Shown: positions 57,013 through 64,000 of the stretch, one piece after another
Layout of the letters: each line of letters opens with the position of its first letter
How positions within the stretch are numbered: the stretch's first letter is position 1
DNA from: Roseibium album
GTDB taxonomy: Bacteria; Pseudomonadota; Alphaproteobacteria; Rhizobiales; Stappiaceae
Assembly (NCBI GenBank): GCA_001404055.1
Contig: CXTY01000017.1
Span: 62,151 to 126,150, forward strand
Length of the DNA stretch: 64,000 nt
Direction of reading: 5' to 3'
Made by a program: the position numbers and the translations under genes
Notes under the pieces: model-generated
Told to the model about the DNA's origin: nothing
Seen by the model: the letters and a program-made list of their open reading frames with translations, nothing else
The model's database searches: none

Positions 57013-57247
57013 AACTTACGGCCACAAACAACAGCACGAGAAGCAGCACGGAATAGGCCACTCTCAAGGCGTAGAACTTTCTGAACTGGCTGCGGACAAA
57101 TGGATCATCGGAGTCGATCCTGCGCCCCTTGATTGCGAAAGGCCGGTCTCCGATGGATTGAGAAAACCGGTGGTCGAGATACATGATCCCACCGATGCCA
57201 AGCACAACGAAAACAATCGCAATGACCGCATATGTAAAGACAATCAT
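57005..57247 (-). CDS. Small membrane protein nested between ruvA and ruvB
   Basis: An 80-residue protein with two hydrophobic helices, one at each end ([20 protein letters not shown] and [19 protein letters not shown]). They flank a polar loop with several Arg and Asp residues (about 25-58). Its start overlaps the ruvA stop (ATGA) and its end overlaps ruvB by eight bases, so it is tightly coupled to both. I do not recognise the family. The overlaps and intact helices argue that it is expressed; a role in recombination is only suggested by position. Confidence 0.82.
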   Translation of the reverse strand: MIVFTYAVIAIVFVVLGIGGIMYLDHRFSQSIGDRPFAIKGRRIDSDDPFVRSQFRKFYALRVAYSVLLLVLLFVAVSYV

Positions 57248-57861
57248 CCGGCCAATTCCTTCAATCCCAAACGGATAAGCACTTCTGTCGAGGCGTCTTC
57301 ACCAGCGGACTGCATCGCTTTTGCCACTGCCGCACTCGCCTGCGCCTGTGCATATCCCAAATTGGCCAGCGCGGACACTGCTTCTGCAACTGGCCTTGCG
57401 GCCACATTGTCAGCAACCGTTTGAGACACCGAGATCGTCGCCTGGTCAACACTTGCCAGGGCAGGTGCCTTGTCTTTCAATTCCGAAAGGATCCGTTCCG
57501 CAACGCGTTTGCCAACACCTTGAGCTCGCGTGATCGTTGCCTTGTCTCCAAGAGCAATGGCATTTGCAACTTCGCTTGCCTTCAATATCCCGAGAATGCC
57601 AAGAGCCACCTTGGCACCGACTCCCTGCACTGTCATCAGAATGCGAAACCATTCCCGCTCTGCTTCCACGCCAAAGCCGTATAGGCGGATCATGTCTTCG
57701 CGGACAATCGTTTCAATGAAGAGGACGGCAGCTTCCCCTGCTCTTGGCAGGCTCTGCAGAATGCGCGAGGGACAATGAACCTGATAACCGACACCATGCA
57801 CATCAAGGATCACGTGATCCTCGCCATAACTGTCGATTGTGCCTTTCAGCTTTCCGATCAT
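57244..57861 (-). CDS. ruvA: Holliday junction DNA-binding protein RuvA
   Basis: A 205-residue protein that tetramerises on Holliday junctions and loads RuvB. It begins [20 protein letters not shown], has the two helix-hairpin-helix motifs ([18 protein letters not shown] and [19 protein letters not shown]) and a flexible Ala-rich linker before the C-terminal RuvB-binding domain (about 155-205). It overlaps the end of ruvC by four bases. Confidence 0.97.
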   Translation of the reverse strand: MIGKLKGTIDSYGEDHVILDVHGVGYQVHCPSRILQSLPRAGEAAVLFIETIVREDMIRLYGFGVEAEREWFRILMTVQGVGAKVALGILGILKASEVANAIALGDKATITRAQGVGKRVAERILSELKDKAPALASVDQATISVSQTVADNVAARPVAEAVSALANLGYAQAQASAAVAKAMQSAGEDASTEVLIRLGLKELAG

Positions 57862-58373
57862 GCGACCCCCATTGCTGCCATTCGTGCCGCATTGCTGGCC
57901 CGGTGCTGTGCATGACAGATCGCAATTGCGAGCGCGTCGGCAGCATCATCTGAATTGAATGTGGCTTTCGGCATCAACACTTTTACCATGGCCCGAATCT
58001 GTTCCTTTTCCGCGTGGCCGGTACCGACCACGGTTTTTTTCACCAGGTTCGGAGCGTATTCCGCGACTGGCAGCCCAGCGAGCGAGGGAACTAGAAGCGC
58101 AATGCCGCGTGCCTGGCCCAGCTTCAATGTCGCGCCTGCATCCTTGTTAACAAACGTGTGTTCAACGGCGGCCTCTGCGGGATCGTGGCCGCGCACCACG
58201 TCTTGAAGTCCGTCATGAAGCTGCACAAGGCGCTCTGCCAGGCTCTTTTTGTTGTCGGACGTAACCGTGCCGGATGCAATGAAAGACAGACGGTTGCCCA
58301 TCACCTCAATCATACCCCAACCAGTGCGCCGTAGACCCGGGTCAATGCCCAGCAATCGAATCGCATGTGTCAT
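57858..58373 (-). CDS. ruvC: Holliday junction resolvase RuvC
   Basis: A 171-residue endonuclease that cuts Holliday junctions in pairs. The catalytic acids are visible: Asp in [14 protein letters not shown], Glu in [16 protein letters not shown], and the pair in [15 protein letters not shown] start it at MTHAIRLLG (58373), matching the family. The ribosome binding site is poor here, and a TTG at 58391 six codons upstream is better placed behind AAGGAAG, so translation could begin there. First gene of the ruv set. Confidence 0.95.
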   Translation of the reverse strand: MTHAIRLLGIDPGLRRTGWGMIEVMGNRLSFIASGTVTSDNKKSLAERLVQLHDGLQDVVRGHDPAEAAVEHTFVNKDAGATLKLGQARGIALLVPSLAGLPVAEYAPNLVKKTVVGTGHAEKEQIRAMVKVLMPKATFNSDDAADALAIAICHAQHRASNAARMAAMGVA

Positions 58374-58565
58374 GGAACAAATCGGTAACAAAACTTCCTT
58401 GCCGACGCCACCAAAAGCGAAGATTCAGGCCGAAAACCTGTCCAAAATCCAGCAAACCACATGGCGTCGCTTTCAAATCGCACCCGCACCGAAAAATTCC
58501 AAGCGAAACGTCTAACGGCCGTGAGTTACCTGCGTTAGGGTTCTGTCCCAAATACGCGGGTGTTC

Positions 58566-59327
58566 ATGTTTGATATTTTAAACTCATTCCCACCGGGCCT
58601 TCTGATCTTCCTCGGCCTTGTCATTTTCATCGCCGGCTGCGTTCGCGGCTTTGCAGGTTTTGGGGCTGGCATGATTTTCATTCCCATCGCGACAAGTGTC
58701 GTGCCACCTGCAACTGCCGCCGCCTGTTTCCTGTTCATTGACAGTCTTGTTACATTGCCGCTCGTGGTCAGAGCTATCAGCCGATGCGATTGGTCGACCG
58801 TTTTGCCCGCCGTTGCAGGATCAGTGATCTTTGTTCACTTTGGTGCCTGGTTGCTTGCAAGTTCCGACACTCTTTTATTGCGCTGGCTGATCTTTGCCAT
58901 TGTTACCGGGCTTCTTGCGCTTCTGGTCTCAGGATGGCGGTACAGCAAAAAACCGGGCGCTGCGATCTCGTTCAGTGTTGGCGGTGTTTCCGGGGTACTT
59001 GGAGGTCTTTCCCAGGTTTCCGCTCCTCCAGTCGTTGCCTTCTGGCTGTCGAGCGCCCGGGAACCAACAATTGTCAGGGCGAATCTCATCGTCTTTTTTG
59101 CATTGGCGAGCATCGGAACGTTCATTGCGTATTATCTGAACAGCTTTTTCACCAGTCAGGTGTTTCACCTGCTGGCAATTGCAGTCCCAACCTATGGCCT
59201 TGCGATTTTTGTTGGTGCAAAAGGATTCAGCAAGGCTAAACCAGAGCTTTACCGAAAAGTCGCCTATGGATTGATTGCACTCGCGGCGCTCGTCGGAATG
59301 CCGACACTCGATCCGTTATTTCGCTAG
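58566..59327 (+). CDS. TauE/SafE-family permease
   Basis: A 253-residue integral membrane protein with about eight hydrophobic helices in two repeats. The family marks are FIAGCVRGFAGFGAGMIFIP near the start and GGVSGVLGGLSQVSAPPVVA in the second half. Members export or import small sulfur or carboxylate compounds such as sulfite, sulfoacetate or sulfolactate. No sulfur genes adjoin, so the substrate is open. I prefer the ATG at 58566 over a GTG six bases earlier. Its last 12 bases overlap the convergent MazG-like gene. Confidence 0.86.
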   Translation: MFDILNSFPPGLLIFLGLVIFIAGCVRGFAGFGAGMIFIPIATSVVPPATAAACFLFIDSLVTLPLVVRAISRCDWSTVLPAVAGSVIFVHFGAWLLASSDTLLLRWLIFAIVTGLLALLVSGWRYSKKPGAAISFSVGGVSGVLGGLSQVSAPPVVAFWLSSAREPTIVRANLIVFFALASIGTFIAYYLNSFFTSQVFHLLAIAVPTYGLAIFVGAKGFSKAKPELYRKVAYGLIALAALVGMPTLDPLFR

Positions 59328-59612
59328 CTTCTGCTGCCACTTGGCACATTTTTCCGACATCAAATGCTCCAGCTCGCGTTCGAATTCCTCCTTGCTGGTG
59401 TTCGCTTGCGCCAGGACACTCAGGGCCACGATTGCCGCGTCGACAGCCTCTTCGCGCACATCGGCCAATGAGTGGTTCTTGTAACCGCTGCCGGGTGCAC
59501 CGGTTGCGGACAAGACCGCCTGCGCCAATTCTCCTGCTTCTTCGCAGAGTTTCAGCGCCCGCTCCTGCAGCGTTTTCGTATCGGCTTGCGTAAGTTCGAA
59601 AATGTTGAACAT
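59316..59612 (-). CDS. MazG-like nucleotide pyrophosphohydrolase family protein
   Basis: A 98-residue all-alpha protein of the MazG/dUTPase-like superfamily. The metal-binding acids appear in LKLCEEAGELAQAVL (EExxE) and VREEAVDAAIVALSVLAQ (ExxD). Such enzymes hydrolyse nucleoside triphosphates or related pyrophosphates. The start MFNIFELTQ at 59612 is chosen; an upstream reading to 59645 runs into the yebC terminator. The substrate is unknown. Confidence 0.78.
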   Translation of the reverse strand: MFNIFELTQADTKTLQERALKLCEEAGELAQAVLSATGAPGSGYKNHSLADVREEAVDAAIVALSVLAQANTSKEEFERELEHLMSEKCAKWQQKLAK

Positions 59613-59629
59613 CAGATTGCGCTCTCTAA

Positions 59630-59655
59630 CAAAAAACCCCGGCAAGGCCGGGGCT
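59630..59655 (-). terminator. Rho-independent terminator after yebC
   Basis: Stem CCCCGGC / GCCGGGG with a three-base loop, followed on the minus strand by six T residues, 26 bases after the yebC stop. Confidence 0.9.
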
Positions 59656-59680
59656 TTATAAAACTATGATCAAACGCGGC

Positions 59681-60427
59681 TCAGGAGGCCAGCGCCGCCA
59701 TCGTTTCCTCGTCAACGTCGAAGTTCGAGTAGACGTTCTGAACATCGTCGTCTTCTTCGAGCATATCGATTAGCTTCATCAGCGTCTGAGCCTTGTCCGC
59801 ATTGACGGGAACAAGGTTCTGCGGCTTCCAGATGATTTTGGTGGAATCAGCTTCGCCAAGTGCACCTTCAAGCGCCTTGGCAACATCGTTCAGGTCTTCA
59901 AATGCAGCGTAGATCGTATGACCGCTATCATCGGACTGGACGTCTTCGGCACCGGCTTCGATCGCCGCTTCCAGAACAGCTTCCGATTCTCCGGCCTCTA
60001 CCTTGTAGACGATTTCACCAACCCGGTCGAACATGAAGGAGACCGAACCGGTTTCACCCAGAGATCCACCACATTTGGTGAAATAGGAACGCACATTGGA
60101 TGCCGACCGATTGCGATTGTCAGTCAAGGCCTCGACGACAACGGCAACACCAGCAGGACCATAGCCCTCGTATCGAATTTCTTCGTAATCGTCGCTGTCG
60201 CCAGTTTGTGACTTGTTGATCGCGCGCTGGATGTTGTCCTTCGGCATGGACAGACCCTTGGCGTTCTGAACCGCAAGGCGCAGGCGCGGGTTTGTGTCGG
60301 GATCCGGGTCACCCATTTTCGCGGCGACGGTAATTTCCTTGGACAGCTTGGAGAACATCTTGGACCGGACTGCGTCCTGTCGCCCCTTGCGGTGCATGAT
60401 GTTCTTGAATTTTGAATGGCCTGCCAT
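59681..60427 (-). CDS. yebC: YebC/PmpR-family transcription regulator
   Basis: A 248-residue YebC-family protein ([40 protein letters not shown]). Members bind DNA and regulate genes; recently some were shown to aid translation of proline stretches. In many proteobacteria yebC precedes ruvC, and here it lies 1.3 kb downstream of the ruv genes on the same strand, separated by the TauE and MazG-like genes. It has a typical length and its own terminator. Confidence 0.95.
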   Translation of the reverse strand: MAGHSKFKNIMHRKGRQDAVRSKMFSKLSKEITVAAKMGDPDPDTNPRLRLAVQNAKGLSMPKDNIQRAINKSQTGDSDDYEEIRYEGYGPAGVAVVVEALTDNRNRSASNVRSYFTKCGGSLGETGSVSFMFDRVGEIVYKVEAGESEAVLEAAIEAGAEDVQSDDSGHTIYAAFEDLNDVAKALEGALGEADSTKIIWKPQNLVPVNADKAQTLMKLIDMLEEDDDVQNVYSNFDVDEETMAALAS

Positions 60428-60583
60428 GGCTCTTCTCGGCTCTTTGCGGATTATTTCAACGAAAAACTGCGCCGCTTATAGGCAAGTTGGCGCAGAAAAT
60501 CCAGCTATCGCAACTCTACCACTGAATTTTGAAAATGTTCAGGCTTCACTAAGGCACGGAAGTGAAAGCCCCGGACAACTTCA

Positions 60584-62101
60584 CTAAGAGTTTCCCGCAA
60601 CGATCGTCTCTTTCAGAAATAGCTTCATTTCCTTAGTGTCTGAGACCCTTTGATGGGGTCTATAAGATACCCAGCCACTAGACGTCAATAACGGCAGCGT
60701 ACTTGGCCAAGTCCAGTTTGAAATGACATGCGCCCCTATTATAAATTCTTGATTTCCCTCAATTAAATACAGTTCATAAGCGAGGAGGTTCTTGGAGAGG
60801 CGTAATTTTCCATTGGGTTTAGGATCTACCAAATACGCGGTGTCTTGGTTGGCTTTCAGTAGTAGATATCGTTCGGGCAACGCTTCAATTGTAATGTTTT
60901 TTGCTGTGCGACCACCATTTTCACGATCATATTGTTTAAGCCTACCGCCTGAGCGACGTTCCACGAGATGTTGCAGCTTTGAAACATTCCAGTAGACCCG
61001 ATTTTGAACAAGGCCATTAGGTACAACAAGAGTATCCGGGATTTCGCCAAGCGAATGGAGTTCTAGAGCTTTGATTTTCGATTTTTCGTCAAGAATGAAA
61101 CTCATTACTCGTACTTGCTCTAGTAGCCAAGTTCCTGGCACCAAAAGCGCAAAAATCAACCCAATAATCGCAATTTTGTTCCGCCGTTCCCAAACATCGA
61201 ATGCGAAATAGCACACGGCAAAATACATAATGGTAGTTGGTAAAAAAAACGGCTCAGCCAACAAACTAAAGGCTGGGTTTGGGTGGAATACAGCTCCAGA
61301 ACCCGCCACAAGGTCCGTTAGGAAGTAAGCAACAATAGTTAAAACGATTGCGGCAAGTGCAGCGCGCCAGAGCAGACGCTCTCGCCTAGCAACACTCTGT
61401 TTCCCAACATCGTCTGGCTCAACATGGCCCGAAAAGAACTGCAAGAGCACAGCCGACAAAAGTAACGCAGGCATTAGAAACTCAAGAACATTCCAAAAAA
61501 TCAATCTAAGTCGAGCAACTTGAAGTCCACCAAGGGACCATGGTTGATTGACGAATTCCTTTGCACTGAAATTGGTGAAAGAAAAATAGAAATGGATAGC
61601 AAGTGCCGATGAAGTCAGAGAAAGAACAAACATAGTCGCTACCAAACAATTCGCAATTTTTTTATTTCTGTTGTTCACTGCGTTACTAAAAAGAAAACCG
61701 TAGGAGGGATAGAATAGCAACAATGCTAATAGGGTGAGAAAGCCTATTAGGAGTGATTTCTTGTCTGAAAACCCAACGTATATCTGTGTTGCGAGAAAAC
61801 CTCCAGGCTGGATACTCACAACTAAAAGAGCAAGTGGAACAAGCACCGACAAGTATATTGGCAATCCAACGCGAAAACTACGCGCCATAATAGCAAAAAT
61901 CGCTATAAATATTCCTATATGCACTCCAATCTGAAGCAATGGATTGTAATTAAGCCTTTGAAATTTAGCTCTGCAGCTTCCCGTCAAATTTTGCCAGTCA
62001 AGAAGCCCTGATGAGCACTCCCCGCCAATAATGAAGACTACAAGTGCCAGAATAACAACAGGAATTAAAATCAAACAAAATATATAAAAACCGCGACTCA
62101 C
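60584..62101 (-). CDS. Unrecognised multi-pass membrane protein, AT-rich (orphan)
   Basis: A 505-residue protein with about nine membrane helices in its first 340 residues (for example YIFCLILIPVVILALVVFII, LLIGFLTLLALLLFYPSYGF and FFLPTTIMYFAVCYFAFDVW). A C-terminal soluble domain of about 165 residues begins near EQVRVMSFILDEKSK. I recognise no family. Codon use and base composition are clearly more AT-rich than in every neighbour, as is the 83-base gap upstream. It sits between yebC and ymdB, two backbone genes. This suggests recent acquisition. A glycan-related membrane function is possible from the plan alone but unsupported. Confidence 0.8.
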   Translation of the reverse strand: MSRGFYIFCLILIPVVILALVVFIIGGECSSGLLDWQNLTGSCRAKFQRLNYNPLLQIGVHIGIFIAIFAIMARSFRVGLPIYLSVLVPLALLVVSIQPGGFLATQIYVGFSDKKSLLIGFLTLLALLLFYPSYGFLFSNAVNNRNKKIANCLVATMFVLSLTSSALAIHFYFSFTNFSAKEFVNQPWSLGGLQVARLRLIFWNVLEFLMPALLLSAVLLQFFSGHVEPDDVGKQSVARRERLLWRAALAAIVLTIVAYFLTDLVAGSGAVFHPNPAFSLLAEPFFLPTTIMYFAVCYFAFDVWERRNKIAIIGLIFALLVPGTWLLEQVRVMSFILDEKSKIKALELHSLGEIPDTLVVPNGLVQNRVYWNVSKLQHLVERRSGGRLKQYDRENGGRTAKNITIEALPERYLLLKANQDTAYLVDPKPNGKLRLSKNLLAYELYLIEGNQEFIIGAHVISNWTWPSTLPLLTSSGWVSYRPHQRVSDTKEMKLFLKETIVAGNS

Positions 62102-62184
62102 TCGGCGTCCTAACTAAATTTAACCAATAACCATTACGTTTACATCAATAACAAGCAAAACTACAAAATATACAACCTAAAGAT

Positions 62185-63012
62185 TTAACAATCAAACCAA
62201 AACGAGGGAACAACCGGCTCCAATCGCCCGCCAATTCTGACAGGCGCGATTCTTTCCGCCAACCCGGTCCGGTCATCTGTTTCTATGGCCACGCCGCTGA
62301 TGGTTGCCTCTCCGGTAGCAGGTGTGAACCGCGAGCCGGGAATTTTGCGCTGGAACCGGTTCACCGGTTCTTCCTTGTCCATGCCCAACACGCTGTCATA
62401 AGCCCCGCACATGCCTGCGTCAGACATATAGGCGGTTCCGTGTTCCAGGATCTGATGATCTGCGGTCGGCACATGGGTATGCGTCCCGACGACAAGGCTC
62501 ACCCGGCCGTCGAGGAAATGACCCATGGCCTGCTTTTCACTGGTTGCTTCTGCATGCATGTCAATGATGATGGCGTCAGCCACCTGACCAAGCGGGCAAT
62601 CGGAAACCACCTTTTCAATGACGGCAAAGGGGTCGTCCATGGCATCCATGTAAATCCGGCCCATGACATTAGCGACCATCACCTGGGCGCCATTGCGAGC
62701 AGTATAAAGGTGCGCGCCCCTGCCCGGTGTTCCTGCCGGATAATTGACCGGACGCAGCAGACGGTCCTGCCGTTCGATATAGACCAGTGTGTCGCGTTGA
62801 TCCCAAACGTGGTTGCCCGTCGTCACGACATCGGCACCAGCATCCAGAACATCCTGCAATATGGCTTCGGTGATCCCGAAACCGGAGGCGGAATTCTCAC
62901 CATTTACAATCACAAAATCGAGTTGGTTGGTTTCAACCAGTTCCGGCAATTGCTCAATTACGGCATTTCGGCCGACCCGGCCGACGAGATCCCCCAGAAA
63001 CAAAATACGCAT
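62185..63012 (-). CDS. ymdB: YmdB-family metallophosphoesterase (TIGR00282)
   Basis: A 275-residue metallophosphoesterase of the YmdB family, whose Bacillus member hydrolyses 2-prime,3-prime-cyclic nucleotides. The metal-binding blocks are LFLGDLVGRVGRNAV near the start, VNGENSASGFG, TTGNHVWDQRD, IIDMHAEATSEKQAM and VVGTHTHVPTADHQI. I start at MRILFLGD (63012), rejecting a longer reading. It lies 30 bases downstream of the 5-FCL gene, probably in the same transcript. Confidence 0.94.
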   Translation of the reverse strand: MRILFLGDLVGRVGRNAVIEQLPELVETNQLDFVIVNGENSASGFGITEAILQDVLDAGADVVTTGNHVWDQRDTLVYIERQDRLLRPVNYPAGTPGRGAHLYTARNGAQVMVANVMGRIYMDAMDDPFAVIEKVVSDCPLGQVADAIIIDMHAEATSEKQAMGHFLDGRVSLVVGTHTHVPTADHQILEHGTAYMSDAGMCGAYDSVLGMDKEEPVNRFQRKIPGSRFTPATGEATISGVAIETDDRTGLAERIAPVRIGGRLEPVVPSFWFDC

Positions 63013-63041
63013 AAATCCTCGCTCGGGCATTTTCGGACCGG

Positions 63042-63620
63042 TTAACCGAACGCCCGATATCCTTGTTCTGTTAAAATTCCATTCAATGGCTTGTCATGCT
63101 CTTCTGCAGGCACGCGGTCAACCTCCTGGATGCCGAAAGCAAGACCAATGCACGTAACCGGGCCATCCCGTTCAAGCGCCATGATGGCCTTGTCATAATG
63201 CCCTTTGCCATACCCGATCCGGTTTCCGGCCCGGTCAAAGCCCGCCAGTGGCATCAGCAACACCTGCGGGCGGAGCTCTTCAGCTTCCGAAGATGGTTCC
63301 AGCGTACCGAATCCCGCAGGAACAAGTTCCGTACCGCGTTCCAGTTGTCTGAAGATCAAATGCGGCTCCCCCACCACCGGCAGACAGAGCCGATGCCCTT
63401 TCTGGCGCAAATAGTCCATCAGCGGCCTCGGATCGATTTCGTCGCGGATCGGCCAATACCCGGAAACAACAACACCGTCCGGAATTGGCAATGCGCTGAC
63501 GTGATCGACAAGCGCAAGACTTTTTTCGATCCGGTCCACTTCATTCATGGACTTGCGGCGGGCAAGCGCCTGTTTGCGAAGTGCATCTTTTTCAGCAGCG
63601 AGTGGAGAATGAGCGGTCAT
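63042..63620 (-). CDS. fau: 5-formyltetrahydrofolate cyclo-ligase
   Basis: ATP-dependent conversion of 5-formyltetrahydrofolate to 5,10-methenyltetrahydrofolate. The 192-residue enzyme starts with a helical segment (DALRKQALARRKSMNEVDRI) and shows the family blocks VVSGYWPIRDEIDPRPL and LMPLAGFDRAGNRIGYGKGH. Downstream of 6S RNA in many proteobacteria, and so here. The ATG at 63620 follows GAGGG. Confidence 0.94.
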   Translation of the reverse strand: MTAHSPLAAEKDALRKQALARRKSMNEVDRIEKSLALVDHVSALPIPDGVVVSGYWPIRDEIDPRPLMDYLRQKGHRLCLPVVGEPHLIFRQLERGTELVPAGFGTLEPSSEAEELRPQVLLMPLAGFDRAGNRIGYGKGHYDKAIMALERDGPVTCIGLAFGIQEVDRVPAEEHDKPLNGILTEQGYRAFG

Positions 63621-63691
63621 GAGCCCTCAGCGTAACTATCTTCGTTGGCCACATGTCACCGTTTGGCAGACCTGCCGCTGTCAGCAAGCAG

Positions 63692-63849
63692 GTAGGTGCA
63701 GCCGTCCGACCGTTGGAATTGCGATCCCGGGAAACCTACAAAGTAGGTGGGCGCCGTATGCAACGGACCACGGCCCAAAGCAGGGACAGCTCCCTAGGGA
63801 ATGCGTAAGGCCCCGGGGATATTGTTCCTGACGTGTCGGGCAGCTGCGA
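63692..63849 (-). ncRNA. ssrS: 6S RNA (SsrS)
   Basis: An RNA of about 158 bases between zapA and the 5-FCL gene, the conserved site of 6S RNA. Its 5-prime strand (63835-63847, minus) pairs with the 3-prime strand (63698-63710) in a 13-position closing stem. Inside lie the typical bulged hairpin with an open central region and the run CCTACTTTGTAGGT, which forms a short hairpin. It binds RNA polymerase-sigma70 in stationary phase. The ends are estimated from the closing stem. Confidence 0.87.
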
Positions 63850-63944
63850 CTAACGCATATAGCCCCGCTCCGGCGCAATTACCAGAGCGGCAAAAATTAC
63901 ACCACAAGCGAATTTTTCAATTTTTATGTGTGCCAGACTGCAAA

Positions 63945-64000
63945 TCAGGAAGGTTCACTCGTTCGCAAACTCTTGGTTAGCCCATCCGCGAGGCTTTCAA
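63945..64000 (-). CDS. zapA: Cell division protein ZapA, C-terminal end, cut by window edge
   Basis: Only the last 17 complete codons and the stop are inside the window (ESLADGLTKSLRTSEPS). The helical, charged tail fits a ZapA C-terminus. Position upstream of 6S RNA and the 5-FCL gene on the same strand matches the common zapA-ssrS-fau order. The identification rests mainly on context. Confidence 0.6.
   Translation of the reverse strand, partial: ESLADGLTKSLRTSEPS

Noticed and set aside
1..64000. CRISPR array, prophage, insertion sequence, toxin-antitoxin or secondary-metabolite cluster
   Set aside because: I saw no regularly spaced repeats, transposase or integrase genes, or biosynthetic modules on either strand; the window is mainly conserved backbone.

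Overview
The window comes from an alphaproteobacterial chromosome. Diagnostic genes are ctrA and chpT, a che cluster lying between them, an EipA/DUF1134 protein, the order zapA - 6S RNA - 5-FCL - ymdB - yebC - ruvCAB - ybgC - tolQRAB - pal - cpoB - tilS - ftsH - glmM, an archaeal/alphaproteobacterial-type serC behind a serC-motif leader, and an Omp25/31-like porin. Together with the moderate GC content judged by eye, this suggests a Hyphomicrobiales bacterium, perhaps a marine Stappiaceae-like genus (Roseibium/Labrenzia/Pseudovibrio). The genus is inference. Nearly all of the window is ordinary chromosomal backbone: I see no insertion sequence, prophage, CRISPR array or rRNA operon.

Layout. 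0-7.7 kb: the edge of a peptide ABC transporter (dppB-like stub, dppA-like binding protein), the glycerol catabolic pair glpD-glpK, and a large MscS channel. 8-22 kb: a cell-cycle and motility block with a DUF2336 protein, a PqiA-like membrane protein, fliI-fliJ, ctrA with a promoter region dense in GANTC and TTAA sites, a TrmO-like methyltransferase, a Tat-exported metallo-beta-lactamase-fold hydrolase facing a membrane-anchored LytTR regulator, then cheA-cheW-cheY-cheB-cheR and chpT. 22-29 kb: YHS protein, eipA, a membrane-anchored coiled-coil protein, glpR (likely regulator of the distant glpDK pair), tRNA-Glu, rluD and rpoH. 29-38 kb: CHASE2 adenylate cyclase, a TPP-riboswitch-controlled thiX-thiY pair lacking its ATPase, a proline/threonine-rich membrane protein, purA, a decayed MFS transporter and an EamA permease. 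38-42 kb: serA-serC with the serC leader, then the porin.

42-64 kb, almost wholly on the minus strand: envelope, DNA-repair and housekeeping genes. They are glmM, ftsH (with a possible sigma-32 promoter), tilS, the Tol-Pal genes, ybgC, a methyl-accepting chemotaxis gene set between ruvB and ybgC, ruvCAB with an 80-residue membrane protein nested between ruvA and ruvB, a TauE/SafE permease, a MazG-like hydrolase, yebC, an AT-rich unrecognised 505-residue membrane protein, ymdB, 5-FCL, 6S RNA and the tail of zapA.

How the parts connect. ChpT and CtrA are the last two steps of the CckA-ChpT-CtrA phosphorelay, which in this class controls flagellar and chemotaxis genes; here they bracket the main che operon and sit beside fliIJ. 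RpoH would drive ftsH. GlpR would repress glpDK. No new enzymatic system stands out. The observations most worth following are the ctrA control region, the CheA with duplicated CheW domains and its own receiver, the AT-rich orphan membrane gene, the LytTR/hydrolase pair around a palindrome, and the small protein inside the ruv operon.
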